From the NCBI RefSeq assembly GCF_017948595.1, contig NZ_JAGFBV010000003.1, positions 62,001-126,000 on the forward strand: a stretch of DNA of 64,000 bases. Reading direction: 5' to 3'. Position numbers and translations under genes: made by a program. This document shows, piece after piece, positions 45,288 through 55,186 of the stretch; position 1 is the first letter of the stretch, and every line of letters starts with the position of its first letter. The stretch is from Flavobacterium geliluteum. GTDB taxonomy: Bacteria > Bacteroidota > Bacteroidia > Flavobacteriales > Flavobacteriaceae. The notes below the pieces were generated by a model. That model had not been told where the DNA came from. It saw only the letters and a program-made list of their open reading frames with translations, and searched no databases.

Positions 45288-45746
45288 ATGAATGATAACT
45301 TTGTAAATGAATATTTCGGGATAGGAATACAAAATGGTAAAACGCCTGAAAATTTGGGTGTTTTGTGGCGATCTGCTCAAAATTTAGGCGCTACTTTTAT
45401 CTTTACCATTGGTAACCGATATGCCAAACAAGCCTGTGATACTCATGATGCGGTAAAAGCAATTCCATATTTTCATTATGATACTTTTGAGGCTTTTTAT
45501 GAAAACTTACCCAAAGGTGCACGATTGGTGGGTGTTGAATTAGATGAAAAAGCTTGCGATTTAGAAACTTTTGAACATCCAAGACGTTGTGTTTATTTAT
45601 TAGGGGCAGAAGATCACGGCTTATCCTCAAAAGTAATGGATAAATGCCATCATTTAGTAAAATTCAAATCAGAAAAAAGCTTGAATGTCGCCGTAGCAGG
45701 AACTATTATTATGTACGACAGAAACTTATCGAAACCACGTTCTTAA
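45288..45746 (+). CDS. SpoU/TrmH-family RNA methyltransferase
   Basis: The protein of 152 residues is a short SPOUT-fold methyltransferase. The three family motifs are NLGVLWRSAQNLGA (motif 1), YLLGAEDHGLS (motif 2) and SLNVAVAGTIIMYD (motif 3, forming the SAM-binding knot). It would 2'-O-methylate a ribose of tRNA or rRNA; the target nucleoside is not predictable. There is no N-terminal RNA-binding extension, as in TrmL-sized members. A start at 45252 would add 12 residues overlapping the promoter and was rejected. Confidence 0.88.
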   Translation: MNDNFVNEYFGIGIQNGKTPENLGVLWRSAQNLGATFIFTIGNRYAKQACDTHDAVKAIPYFHYDTFEAFYENLPKGARLVGVELDEKACDLETFEHPRRCVYLLGAEDHGLSSKVMDKCHHLVKFKSEKSLNVAVAGTIIMYDRNLSKPRS

Positions 45747-45796
45747 AGCAAAACAGCTAACAGAAGATACGAGTATTTATAACTTCCTAAAATTTA

Positions 45797-45834
45797 AAAA
45801 TCTCCAAAGTCATTTGATTTTGGAGATTTTTTTG
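45797..45834. terminator. Bidirectional terminator between convergent genes
   Basis: AATCTCCAAA pairs with TTTGGAGATT around a short loop. T-runs occur on both strands, so it can stop transcription from both sides. Confidence 0.8.
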
Positions 45835-45911
45835 GTTCGAAAATAGTAGTTTGAATGTCATAAAATCGCATCAGATAAAGTTTAACATTGATTTAATTAA
45901 TGCTATAATTG

Positions 45912-46838
45912 TTATCTGTTTAAATGCCATAGCGCTGTTTCCTTAACTGCATCTTCGTATGAGGTTGGTTTAAATGCAAAAGCTTTTTCAAACTTAGCAG
46001 AACTAAGATGAAGTGGAAATTCGTTTTGGTAATTCATCTCGTATGCTTCTTTCATAAAGGGATTCAACAGGCCTATTATTTTTAGCAGCCATTTTGGTAA
46101 AACCGAAATTTTGTCTGAACTTTTCAAATGTTTGGCCGCCAACTTTACAAATTCCTTTCCGGTAAGTGGCGCTGGTGTCGGTAGATGCCATACCTGTCCA
46201 AACGCCTTTTCATTTGTCGCAAGAATATAAAGCGCTTCAGCGATATCCGGAGTATAATTTAATGATCTTGGCACATTCGGATTGATCAGCCATTGGGCAG
46301 TGCTGCCTGCTTTCAACTTCTCAAATACCAATACGCTCGGGATGCTTTTCTCTGTTGCTCTCGGACCAAAAAAATCTGCTGCCCTTGCAATTGTAGCCTC
46401 AATGTTGCCCGAAGCCATTTCCTTCAATAACATTTTTGCCAGTTCAGCTCGTACTTTTCCTTTTTTGCTTATGTAATTGTATGGAGTTTCCTCGGTTATA
46501 ATTCCGTCAACCTTTCCGTACATGTATATGTTATCGAAGAAGACTAGTTTGGCACCAGTTGTTTTACATGCGTTTATAACATTTCGCATAATTACCGGCC
46601 ATTGTTCTTCCCATATTTTAGCATTATAAACCAATCCAATTGTTAGATAAACTACATCAGAACCAAGTATCGCAGACAATAGCTGCTCAGAATCGAGTGC
46701 ATCGGCTGTTATCGATTCTGTTCCTTCAACATGTTGCGGTGTTCTTGATACAAGTCTGATGTTGACATTGTGTTTTTTTAATACAGGTATTAGTTCAGTG
46801 GCGATGGTACCGTTGGCACCTAAAATTGTATGAGTCAT
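45912..46838 (-). CDS. NAD(P)-binding epimerase/dehydratase-like protein
   Basis: This is an extended short-chain dehydrogenase-type Rossmann protein. I chose the ATG at 46838 because the glycine motif ILGANGTIATE then starts at residue 4, as usual; the longer frame from 46889 adds 17 unrelated residues. Further landmarks are SRTPQHVEG, DVVYLTIGLVYN, FFDNIYMYGKVDG and HLPTPAPLTGKEF. The catalytic Tyr-x3-Lys is not clear (YMYGKVDG is nearest), so it may bind NAD(P) in a redox or regulatory role. A CAAAACTA at 46874-46881, TAGTTTTG on the minus strand, could be its -7 element. Confidence 0.8.
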   Translation of the reverse strand: MTHTILGANGTIATELIPVLKKHNVNIRLVSRTPQHVEGTESITADALDSEQLLSAILGSDVVYLTIGLVYNAKIWEEQWPVIMRNVINACKTTGAKLVFFDNIYMYGKVDGIITEETPYNYISKKGKVRAELAKMLLKEMASGNIEATIARAADFFGPRATEKSIPSVLVFEKLKAGSTAQWLINPNVPRSLNYTPDIAEALYILATNEKAFGQVWHLPTPAPLTGKEFVKLAAKHLKSSDKISVLPKWLLKIIGLLNPFMKEAYEMNYQNEFPLHLSSAKFEKAFAFKPTSYEDAVKETALWHLNR

Positions 46839-47034
46839 AGTTTTACTATTTAGAATGTTATTTATTTCTAGAGCAAAACTACATCCCAAATATTGACTGC
46901 CATTGTAAGAAAACGAACGTGTTCTTTAAATCTGTTTTTTTAACTTGTATTGTATGTTATTTTGTGTTTATTTTATTGTATATGAGTAACTTGTGTTATT
47001 TTTAAATAATGTAAAAAAATAATTATTTTTAATA

Positions 47035-47904
47035 CTATTGTTCAAATGTGTCTGGATTTTTGGTTCCGGAACCTACGGTAAAAAATTCTTTACCTTTTAA
47101 ATCTTTTATAAATTGCTGAGGAGTTGTTCCCAGAAAATGTTGAAAATCTTTAATTAAATGACTTTGATCATGATAATTAAATGCGGAAATAATCTCAAAC
47201 ATATCGGTAATTTTTTCCTTGTCATCAATAAGACGACCAAGTACCATTTTGAATCTTAAAAATCTCAATAACTCTTTTGGAGAATATCCGGCATATTTCT
47301 GAAATCGAATCTGAACCGTACGCTCTGTTAAGTTAGCATCAGATGCAATGGCCTTTACGGGATGTGTAGCTGGATTATAAAAATAATGCTCCCCATCAAT
47401 AAGAGGCTGGGCGGCATCGTCCATTTTGTGAATGTAATGTACGATGAAACTCGAAATAATACTTAATCTCGCTTTGAGATCATTCATCTCTAGAAGTGTT
47501 TTAAACAGTTCATTAAATGAGAACTGGTCTGTTATTTGATCAGGATCGTATACTGTTTCTCCATCAAAATTATTCAGCGGAACTTTAAAGAGCCTGTAAA
47601 ATCCGCTGAGCCTGAAATTAACAATAATCGCATCAGCACCTTCTTTAAGTTCATAATTAAGCATTTTCCTGACAGGGCCAATTACAGCGCATCCCTTTTT
47701 TATCTCATGAGGAGAGGTAGAATTGTTGAAAGATATTTGAATGTTGGTACCAAAATTAAAAACCAATAGTATTTCCAGGCTTGGAGATAAGTGTTTAAGT
47801 ACGTTTTGAGAATCGGAATTGTAAATATGGTAGTAATGACTAATAACCTCGTTCAGGCTTCCGTCAATCAGGTAAAGCATGCCATTTTTATCGTCCGTTT
47901 GCAT
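47035..47904 (-). CDS. AraC-family transcriptional regulator
   Basis: The 289-residue protein has an N-terminal sensing region (about 1-175) with cupin-like composition. The C-terminal AraC DNA-binding domain (about 190-280) shows two helix-turn-helix parts: IASDANLTERTVQIRFQKYA with SPKELLRFLRF, then IISAFNYHDQSHLIKDFQHFL with TPQQFIKDLKG. It lies 196 bases upstream of the epimerase-like gene on the same strand and may control it. A TATATTTG -7 element is seen on the minus strand at 47968-47975, without a good -33. Confidence 0.9.
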   Translation of the reverse strand: MQTDDKNGMLYLIDGSLNEVISHYYHIYNSDSQNVLKHLSPSLEILLVFNFGTNIQISFNNSTSPHEIKKGCAVIGPVRKMLNYELKEGADAIIVNFRLSGFYRLFKVPLNNFDGETVYDPDQITDQFSFNELFKTLLEMNDLKARLSIISSFIVHYIHKMDDAAQPLIDGEHYFYNPATHPVKAIASDANLTERTVQIRFQKYAGYSPKELLRFLRFKMVLGRLIDDKEKITDMFEIISAFNYHDQSHLIKDFQHFLGTTPQQFIKDLKGKEFFTVGSGTKNPDTFEQ

Positions 47905-48328
47905 AGATTTGGTTGTTTTCAGTTCGTTATTTAAATAGTATTCTAATCAATGTTAACTTACTAATTACAAATATAGTAATGTACTTTATTCTTCGGCTAT
48001 TTGATCAGAAGAAGTAACTACTATTTAATTTTTATGTAATAAATGCTTCGTTTTTTTAAAGAATTGAAATTTGTCTAGTAAGACATCACCACTATGACGA
48101 TTAACTTTAATATGAAGTAAAAATTTACAATTAAAATTAAAGTAAGTTCAACTATTTCAGAAAATCAAAAAAGGTGATATTGAATGTACTATTTTACCTA
48201 AAAAATAAAACAAGGTAAAAACTTTTTCAATAAATCATTCTCTAAAATCAACTGTTTTTTAAACTTAACATACACTTTATGTTTAAGTAAACCTCTGATT
48301 GTATACTTGTAGGTTAAAAAACAAACAA
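47905..48328. other. Divergent intergenic region
   Basis: The 424 bases separate the AraC gene and the hybrid sensor gene, which diverge. An imperfect hairpin around 48258-48287 (ACTTAACATA / TATGTTTAAGT) lies about 40 bases before the chosen sensor start. No other feature was recognised. Confidence 0.3.
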
Positions 48329-51300
48329 ATGGTTAGAGGGTTATTGATAATGTGTTTGATCACATTACAGTCATTTGGTCAACAAATAAAGTTCGAAAAT
48401 TTTACTACCAATCAGGGATTATCCAATAATTCGGTAATAGATATTGAAAATGACAAAGACGGAGGGCTCTGGGTTGCTACCTGGGATGGATTGAATTATT
48501 ACGATGGTCATAATTTTAAGTGTTTTAAACACAACGCTAATGATCATGAAACCATATCCAGTAATTATATTACTAAAGTAAAAAAGGATAATACAGGATG
48601 TATTTGGCTGATTAGCAAAGAGGGAGATGTCAATAAATACGTCGAAAATGGTAAATTCAGAACATTTAAGTTTAAGTCACTTCCGCAAAACATTTATTTA
48701 TCTCAAAAAGGAAATATTGTCGTTCAAACCAGTACGGCTTATTACGAATTTATAAAGGGAGCTTTCACCGCAATATCCTATAATAGAGTACAAAAAACAG
48801 ATTTGAGTGATCTCAAAAACAGCTTGCTTAAAGAATATCCAAGACTGATTATCAATGATGTTTTAAAAGATAAATTCGGAAATATTTGGTATGCTACTCA
48901 AAAAAACGGAATATATATTATTTCTAATAAAGGGGGCAAAAAAAACATTGAGCACTTTACCTCAGACTTGTATTTGCCTTATTCGTTCAGCAGTAATGAA
49001 ATAGAAACGCTTCACGAAGATGCTTTTGGTAACATTTGGTTAGGGCAAAAAGATGGCGGATTAAGTATGGCTTACACAGGTTCAGAAATGTTAAACACAA
49101 TAATGCCACATCCTGTAAAACATCCTAATTTGCCAACGGAAACTATCAGAGCCATTACCAAAGATAAAGAGGGTAAAATTTGGCTGGGCTACTACACAAA
49201 TGGACTCTATTATTACAATAAAAAAAATCATTCTTACGACAAGTTTAGAATAAAAGAAGCCGCTTTGCATCCGGATTGGGAAAGGGTCAGGAGTTTATTT
49301 ACCGCCAGTGACGGAACAATTTGGGTAGGAACTTATAAAGGAATTATACGTATTTCAGGCTCTCAATATAGGTGTTATGAGGCTGAAAAAATAAAGGAAT
49401 TGCCTAATAACAGATCTTATTCTATTTGTGAAGATGAAAATAAACAGCTTTGGATAGGGTGCTGGGGTGGTGTGGCTAAATTTAATTTAGTAACGGAAAA
49501 ATGGGAGAGTTTTAAAGGACAAAATTTGTTGAATAAATACCACATCAGATGTGTCAAAAAAGACAAACAGAGTTTAATTTTAGCTACCGAAAATGATGGT
49601 ATAATTATTTTAAATTTAGAAACCGGTAAGTTAGAACAAATTTCAACCCATCAGGGTCTTTTGGGCAATAGTGTTTATTCGGTTCTAATTGACAAAAATA
49701 CTCATAATTACTGGATTGCTTCGTTAGGAGGTGTCAGCGTTTTTAATAAAAAAAAGGGTTTAATTAAGAATATTACTGAGACGGACGGACTTCCGAGTCA
49801 CATGGTGTACGGTCTTATCGATAACGGAAATAAGGTTTGGATGAGTACCACTAAAGGAATTGCATCTGTTGCTAAAAACAACTTTAAAATCACATCATAC
49901 AATCCAAATCATGGGTGGCAGGCACCAGAATTTTCAGAAGGGGCCTATTATCAGGATAATAAAGGTCTTTTGTATTTTGGAGGAGTAAATGGACTTAATT
50001 ATTTTGATCCGAATAGTCTTCGTACCAACACATCTGTTGAAAAGATCAAATTAAATATCGATGGTAACGAAAATTATTTGCCCGTAATAGATAAGAGTTT
50101 TACGGATAATGAATTAGAAATAGAAATAGTACCTATTGTTTTTCCGAGAGAAAATGCAGCTTCAATTTATTATAAGTTAGAAGGAAGAGATAAAAATTGG
50201 ATTTTATTACGAGATACCAAAAAAATAGAATATGCCAATTTATCTTCGGGAGAGTACCATTTTTTGATTAAAAAAGGCGAAAAAGGAGTAGTGCAGCCCG
50301 TATTTTTTACGCTTCATATTAGGAAAGCTTTTTATGAAACAATATTGTTTTACATTTTATTATCGGGTTGTATTTTATTAGGTTGTATCACGCTGATTTA
50401 TTTTAGAAATAAAACTGCAGCAGCGCAGCAAAAGTACTTGGTGGCAAAAATAGGAGCCCGAACCGCAATTATCGAAAAGCAGAAGAAAGATTTGCAGGCT
50501 ATTAATGAAAAACTCGATAAAAAGAACAAAAAAATATCAGAGCAGAAAGAAAAACTTTTGAAGTTGCACAGCACTCTTAAAAACGAAAATTTTGAAATCG
50601 AAAAATTTAAAACTTTTATGCTGGCAGAGTTTCAAGATCCAATTGCTGAGATCATTAAAATTTCAAGTACGTATAAAAAAGATAACGAAGTGCAACGGGA
50701 TTTACTTTTTCAATCAGGTAAACTGGCGAATCTGATCTCGGGATGGAATTATTTGAGTTATGTAAAAGATATTGGTCCGATCAGGAAATCGGCGGTCAAT
50801 TTGTTTCCAGTTTTAAAGAATAGTATTGAAAAATTAAAACTAGAGCTGCAACACAATCAGGTTAATTTAAATTGCGAAATAGACAATGCTCTTTGTTTTG
50901 TATCGATAGACTTATTGCGGTTAAAGTTACTTTTGCAGTATTTTTTTAATGATATCTGCAAATATTCTGAAACAGACAGTACCTTAAATATCGAAATAGG
51001 GTATGAGGATAACTTCTTAAAAGTGAGTGTTGTATCTGATAGTGTTATCTTAAAAAATAATTGGTATAATATTCTACATTACAGTCCTTATTTTAAAGCA
51101 TTAAATGTGTTGTTGGAAGACTTGGATGGGATTTTTTTTGATTATTCTGATGAAAAATTCAAAAGTACTTTACAAATTCCTTTAGAATTAGCGGACGAAA
51201 ATTTAAAAATGAAAGAAACAATTTCTTGGAAGCATTTTAGCGAACAGGATCAGCTTTCGCTGGATAAAGAATTGTTTTTGGTTTTTAGCGATCAGTCAGA

Positions 51301-52024
51301 TTACACCGCAGCAAATCAGATTTTAGAGAATAATAATTATCATTTGCTTTTCGAAAATTCGGTAGCTAATTTAAATTCGGCTTTAACGCAATTAAACGTT
51401 TCTGCTTTGGTGTTTTATCAAGCGACATTCTCAAAAGAACTGGTTCATTTTTTAGCTTCTCATAAAAAGATGTCAGGCCTCAAAATACCGATGATTTATA
51501 TCTCAGAATACATTAATTATGAATTGCATGAACAATTATTAGAGTTAGGTATCGATACACTGATTCAGTTGCCTGCAAGTTCCTCATTTATTATGAAAAA
51601 GATAAGTTCTCTGATTGATAAGAACAAAGAGGCATCAAAGGAAAATAAAATGCAGCAAAAAATATTCGAAATTTTAACAGAAGACACCCCTTTTTTAACC
51701 AATAATGATAAGTTGGTCAAGCAAGCTTTAGAAACTATAAAAAAGGAGTTGCAAGATCCTTCTTTTAATGTTGAAACACTTGTAGAAACCTTGGGGATTT
51801 CGAGAGTAAAATGCTACCGTGTTTTTAAAGAAACATTAAATCAGTCACCTTCAGATGTAATAACCTCATTTAGATTACAGAAAGCAGAAATATTATTAAG
51901 AACCAAAAAATTGAATATTTCTGAGATCAGTTTTGAGTGTGGTTACAATGATCCGAAATACTTTGGACGTTCTTTTAAAAAATATTTTGGAAAAAGTCCT
52001 AAAGAATACAAAGGATTCTCTTAG
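48329..52024 (+). CDS. Hybrid two-component-like sensor/AraC regulator lacking phosphorelay residues
   Basis: The architecture is that of the hybrid two-component systems that control SusC/SusD loci. I chose the ATG at 48329 because it begins the signal peptide (MVRGLLIMC ... SFGQ); the frame runs back to 48299. A periplasmic beta-propeller (about 20-590), Y_Y_Y domain (to about 662), membrane helix (about 668-693) and coiled coil follow. The kinase-like region reads FMLAEFQDPI where active proteins read F-S-H-E-F-R-T-P-L, so the phospho-acceptor His is Ala766. No clear N or G boxes remain. The receiver-like domain (about 975-1090) reads VFYQATFS where the phospho-Asp is expected, and LIQLPAS where the Lys lies. 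The AraC domain (about 1130-1231; VETLGISRVKCYRVFK, EISFECGYNDPKYFGRSFKKYFG) is intact. It lies 176 bases before susC. Confidence 0.88.
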   Translation: MVRGLLIMCLITLQSFGQQIKFENFTTNQGLSNNSVIDIENDKDGGLWVATWDGLNYYDGHNFKCFKHNANDHETISSNYITKVKKDNTGCIWLISKEGDVNKYVENGKFRTFKFKSLPQNIYLSQKGNIVVQTSTAYYEFIKGAFTAISYNRVQKTDLSDLKNSLLKEYPRLIINDVLKDKFGNIWYATQKNGIYIISNKGGKKNIEHFTSDLYLPYSFSSNEIETLHEDAFGNIWLGQKDGGLSMAYTGSEMLNTIMPHPVKHPNLPTETIRAITKDKEGKIWLGYYTNGLYYYNKKNHSYDKFRIKEAALHPDWERVRSLFTASDGTIWVGTYKGIIRISGSQYRCYEAEKIKELPNNRSYSICEDENKQLWIGCWGGVAKFNLVTEKWESFKGQNLLNKYHIRCVKKDKQSLILATENDGIIILNLETGKLEQISTHQGLLGNSVYSVLIDKNTHNYWIASLGGVSVFNKKKGLIKNITETDGLPSHMVYGLIDNGNKVWMSTTKGIASVAKNNFKITSYNPNHGWQAPEFSEGAYYQDNKGLLYFGGVNGLNYFDPNSLRTNTSVEKIKLNIDGNENYLPVIDKSFTDNELEIEIVPIVFPRENAASIYYKLEGRDKNWILLRDTKKIEYANLSSGEYHFLIKKGEKGVVQPVFFTLHIRKAFYETILFYILLSGCILLGCITLIYFRNKTAAAQQKYLVAKIGARTAIIEKQKKDLQAINEKLDKKNKKISEQKEKLLKLHSTLKNENFEIEKFKTFMLAEFQDPIAEIIKISSTYKKDNEVQRDLLFQSGKLANLISGWNYLSYVKDIGPIRKSAVNLFPVLKNSIEKLKLELQHNQVNLNCEIDNALCFVSIDLLRLKLLLQYFFNDICKYSETDSTLNIEIGYEDNFLKVSVVSDSVILKNNWYNILHYSPYFKALNVLLEDLDGIFFDYSDEKFKSTLQIPLELADENLKMKETISWKHFSEQDQLSLDKELFLVFSDQSDYTAANQILENNNYHLLFENSVANLNSALTQLNVSALVFYQATFSKELVHFLASHKKMSGLKIPMIYISEYINYELHEQLLELGIDTLIQLPASSSFIMKKISSLIDKNKEASKENKMQQKIFEILTEDTPFLTNNDKLVKQALETIKKELQDPSFNVETLVETLGISRVKCYRVFKETLNQSPSDVITSFRLQKAEILLRTKKLNISEISFECGYNDPKYFGRSFKKYFGKSPKEYKGFS

Positions 52025-52150
52025 AAAATTTGTTAGCCCTGTGTTTACAGAAAGTTAGATGAATGTTATTGAACAAAACACCCCTTTTTTGTCGTTAATT
52101 TTATCCTAATTTGAATCTAAAATCCTCATTAATGCATCAAAATTACCCCA

Positions 52151-52177
52151 TTTGACAGGATTCATAAAATACTTTTG
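52151..52177 (+). promoter_or_regulatory. Candidate promoter of the SusC/SusD-phosphatase genes
   Basis: TTTG (52151-52154) and TACTTTTG (52170-52177) both match, but the spacer is 15 bases, a little short. The leader would be about 18 bases. Confidence 0.4.
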
Positions 52178-52200
52178 GCAAAACATAAAATAATATTTAA

Positions 52201-55170
52201 ATGAAAAAAATTTACGCATTATTAATTCTTGCCTTAGGATGTATGTCATATTCCTACTCGCAGGTATCAGTGTCCGGAGCTGTGGTTTCTGATGTTGAAA
52301 AAATACCAGTACCGGGAGTCTCAGTTTATATAAAAGGAGATCCTAAAGCTGCTGTTACGACAGATTTTGACGGTAATTTTGTAATTAAAGCAAAACAAAA
52401 CGATGGTGTTTTAGTTTTTTCTTATGTAGGATTTCAAACAAAGGAAGTTGCTTTCTCTGGGAGTCAAAAACAGAGTGTTTCCTTGACTGAAGAAGTTAGC
52501 ACTCTAAATGAAGTAGTTGTTGTAGGTTATGGTTCTCAAAAAAGATCGGATGTAACCGGAGCTATTGCTTCTGTAAAGAGTGAAAATTTTAATAAAGGAG
52601 TGGTAGCAAATGCCGGACAGTTGATTCAAGGTAAAGTTGCCGGCGTTAACGTTACAGCCGCAAGTGGTGAACCGGGAGCTTCTCAGGACATTATTATTCG
52701 TGGAGTAGGAAGTTTGCGTTCAGGTACAACACCGCTTTATGTAGTAGACGGTTTTGCTTTAGACAATAGTAATAATGGTGTTGCTTCAAATCCTTTGAAC
52801 TTTATCAATCCACAGGACATCGAAAGTATTGAGGTACTTAAAGATGCATCAGCATCTGCTATTTACGGTTCTAGAGCTGCAAATGGGGTTGTTGTAATCA
52901 CTACTAAGAAAGGATCAAAAGGAAGAAGTCAAATAAACCTTTCTATGACTTCCGGATTTTCAACATTAGCCAACAAGGTTGATGTTTTTAGTGCTGATGA
53001 ATTTAGAAAACAAGTTGTAGCAGTAAACGGAAATTTACAAGATGGTGGAGCAAATACAGACTGGCAGGATGAATTGACCAGAACAGGTGTTTCTCAAAAC
53101 ATTAATTTCTCCATGAGTGGAGGAACTGATAAATCAACGTATGCCGCCTCTTTAGGAGTAGATAATCAGGAAGGTGTTTTACGTAATAGTGATTTAAAAC
53201 GTTATTCAGGACGTTTAAATTTAAACCAAAAAGCCCTTAATGATAAATTTAATGTTGCTTTTAATTTGACAGGTACTAAACTTGAAAATTCAAGACCTGA
53301 CGCCAGAAGTATAGTAGGGAATATGCTAACAATGAATCCTACAGATGCAGTTTATGTAGATGGACAGCCAAATGTTAACTTAAGTAATGATGTTTTGAAT
53401 CCTTTAATCAGTGAGCGACTTTACTCTGATGAAACGAACAACAATCGTATTTTGGCCAATATTGCACCATCTTATGAATTTATAAAAGGGTTAACTTATA
53501 AATTTAATTTAGGAGTAGATTATTCTATGTCTGAAAGAGACATTCAGGTCTTGCCATACAGATCGGCTACAAACACGACTTTAGGATCTTTGAACAATAT
53601 CGTTACGACCAATAATAATATCTTGTACGAAAATACACTTACTTATAATTTTAGTAAAGAGGCTCATAATTTTACAATTTTAGCAGGTCAGTCGTATCAA
53701 AAAATACAAGTAAATCAAAAGAGTTATAATTTATCCGGATTTCCTGATAATGGTGTTGAGCCAAAAAATCAGATAGAAACTGCAAGTGAGCGCACCACTC
53801 AGGCTTCGTCTGCAGTAGAAAACGAACTTCAGTCTTTCTTCGGAAGATTAAATTATGGCTATGATAACAAATATTTGCTTACAGCAACTATGCGTGCTGA
53901 CGGTTCGTCTAAATTTGGTAAGAATAATAGATACGGATACTTTCCATCTGTAGCTTTGGGTTGGAATATTACCAAAGAAAATTTTCTAAATGAATCTGAA
54001 ATTGTTAACAATTTGAAGTTAAGAGCAAGCTGGGGACAAACTGGTTCACAGGAGATTCCTTCTAAAATAACAAAAGCAAGTTATACAGAAAGCAATACAG
54101 GAAACGATACGTATCCTTTAGATCCTTCTGCAACAGATTTGGGCGGATATCCTTATGGTTCTATTTATACTCGTTTGGCCAATCCTAACATTCAGTGGGA
54201 GGTTTCAACACAGACCAATATAGGGGTAGACTTTAGTTTATTCAATAATAGAGTATCAGGAACTATTGATTATTTTAACAAAGTTTCAGAAAACATTTTA
54301 TTAGAAGTAGCGCCTGTAGATCCTATTCAGCCTACATCAAAATATTGGACAAACATTCCAAACATGGAGATACAAAATAACGGTATCGAAATTGCTTTAG
54401 ATTATAGCAGCGATAAAAGCCGTGATTTCTCTTATAGTATTGGCGGAAATATATCTTTTACAGAGAATAAAGTAGAAAATTCACCTTATAAAATATTGAC
54501 TACAGGTGGAGCACAAGGAGGTGGACAGTCTGGAGCAACCATAAATGGAGTCCTAAACGGGCAGCCTATAGGTTCTTTTTATATGCTTGACTTTACAGGA
54601 ATTGGTGCTAATGGTTTAAATCAATTTGCTGATACAAATAATGATGGTGCAATTCTTGACGATGACCGTATCGTTGCTGGCAGCGCATTACCCGACTATA
54701 TTTATGCTTTCTATTTGAATTTTAAATATAAAAACTGTGATTTAGGATTTAATTTTAATGGTGCAGGCGGGAACAAAATTTACAATCACGTAGCAATGAC
54801 ATCATTCAACAGAGGAAGCCTAGCAAATTCTTTTAATACCACAGACCGAGCTTCAGAATTTTCAAACGAAGCTTCTACAAATTCAAATACCGTTTCTACA
54901 AGATATTTAGAAGATGGAAGTTTCTTACGATTAAATAATGCAACTCTTGGTTATAATTTAAGCCCAAAATCAATTGGACTTGATACTGTAATGGATAATA
55001 TTCGCCTTTCGTTAACTGGACAAAACTTATTTGTGATCACAAAGTATAGTGGTTACGATCCTGAAATAAACACGGGTACTGCTGTTGGTGATATTCAGTC
55101 TTTTGGAATTGATTATTTCAGTTATCCTAGAAGCAGAACCGTTTTGATTGGTTTAAACGTGGCATTTTAA
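52201..55170 (+). CDS. SusC-family TonB-dependent outer-membrane transporter
   Basis: The 989-residue protein begins with a signal peptide (to about SYSQ21). A carboxypeptidase-D-like domain (about 22-95; GVSVYIKGDPKAAVTTDFDG) is followed by the plug (about 105-235; VVVGYGSQKRSDVTGAI, GVGSLRSGTTPLYVVDGF, ASASAIYGSRAANGVVVITT). A 22-strand-type barrel ends in VAF. No extra signal-transduction domain is present at the N-terminus. SusC proteins import oligomers captured by the partner SusD, which starts 16 bases downstream. Neighbouring phosphatases suggest that the cargo is a phosphate-containing compound, which would be unusual. Confidence 0.95.
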   Translation: MKKIYALLILALGCMSYSYSQVSVSGAVVSDVEKIPVPGVSVYIKGDPKAAVTTDFDGNFVIKAKQNDGVLVFSYVGFQTKEVAFSGSQKQSVSLTEEVSTLNEVVVVGYGSQKRSDVTGAIASVKSENFNKGVVANAGQLIQGKVAGVNVTAASGEPGASQDIIIRGVGSLRSGTTPLYVVDGFALDNSNNGVASNPLNFINPQDIESIEVLKDASASAIYGSRAANGVVVITTKKGSKGRSQINLSMTSGFSTLANKVDVFSADEFRKQVVAVNGNLQDGGANTDWQDELTRTGVSQNINFSMSGGTDKSTYAASLGVDNQEGVLRNSDLKRYSGRLNLNQKALNDKFNVAFNLTGTKLENSRPDARSIVGNMLTMNPTDAVYVDGQPNVNLSNDVLNPLISERLYSDETNNNRILANIAPSYEFIKGLTYKFNLGVDYSMSERDIQVLPYRSATNTTLGSLNNIVTTNNNILYENTLTYNFSKEAHNFTILAGQSYQKIQVNQKSYNLSGFPDNGVEPKNQIETASERTTQASSAVENELQSFFGRLNYGYDNKYLLTATMRADGSSKFGKNNRYGYFPSVALGWNITKENFLNESEIVNNLKLRASWGQTGSQEIPSKITKASYTESNTGNDTYPLDPSATDLGGYPYGSIYTRLANPNIQWEVSTQTNIGVDFSLFNNRVSGTIDYFNKVSENILLEVAPVDPIQPTSKYWTNIPNMEIQNNGIEIALDYSSDKSRDFSYSIGGNISFTENKVENSPYKILTTGGAQGGGQSGATINGVLNGQPIGSFYMLDFTGIGANGLNQFADTNNDGAILDDDRIVAGSALPDYIYAFYLNFKYKNCDLGFNFNGAGGNKIYNHVAMTSFNRGSLANSFNTTDRASEFSNEASTNSNTVSTRYLEDGSFLRLNNATLGYNLSPKSIGLDTVMDNIRLSLTGQNLFVITKYSGYDPEINTGTAVGDIQSFGIDYFSYPRSRTVLIGLNVAF

Positions 55171-55186
55171 TTAAAAATAACATAAC

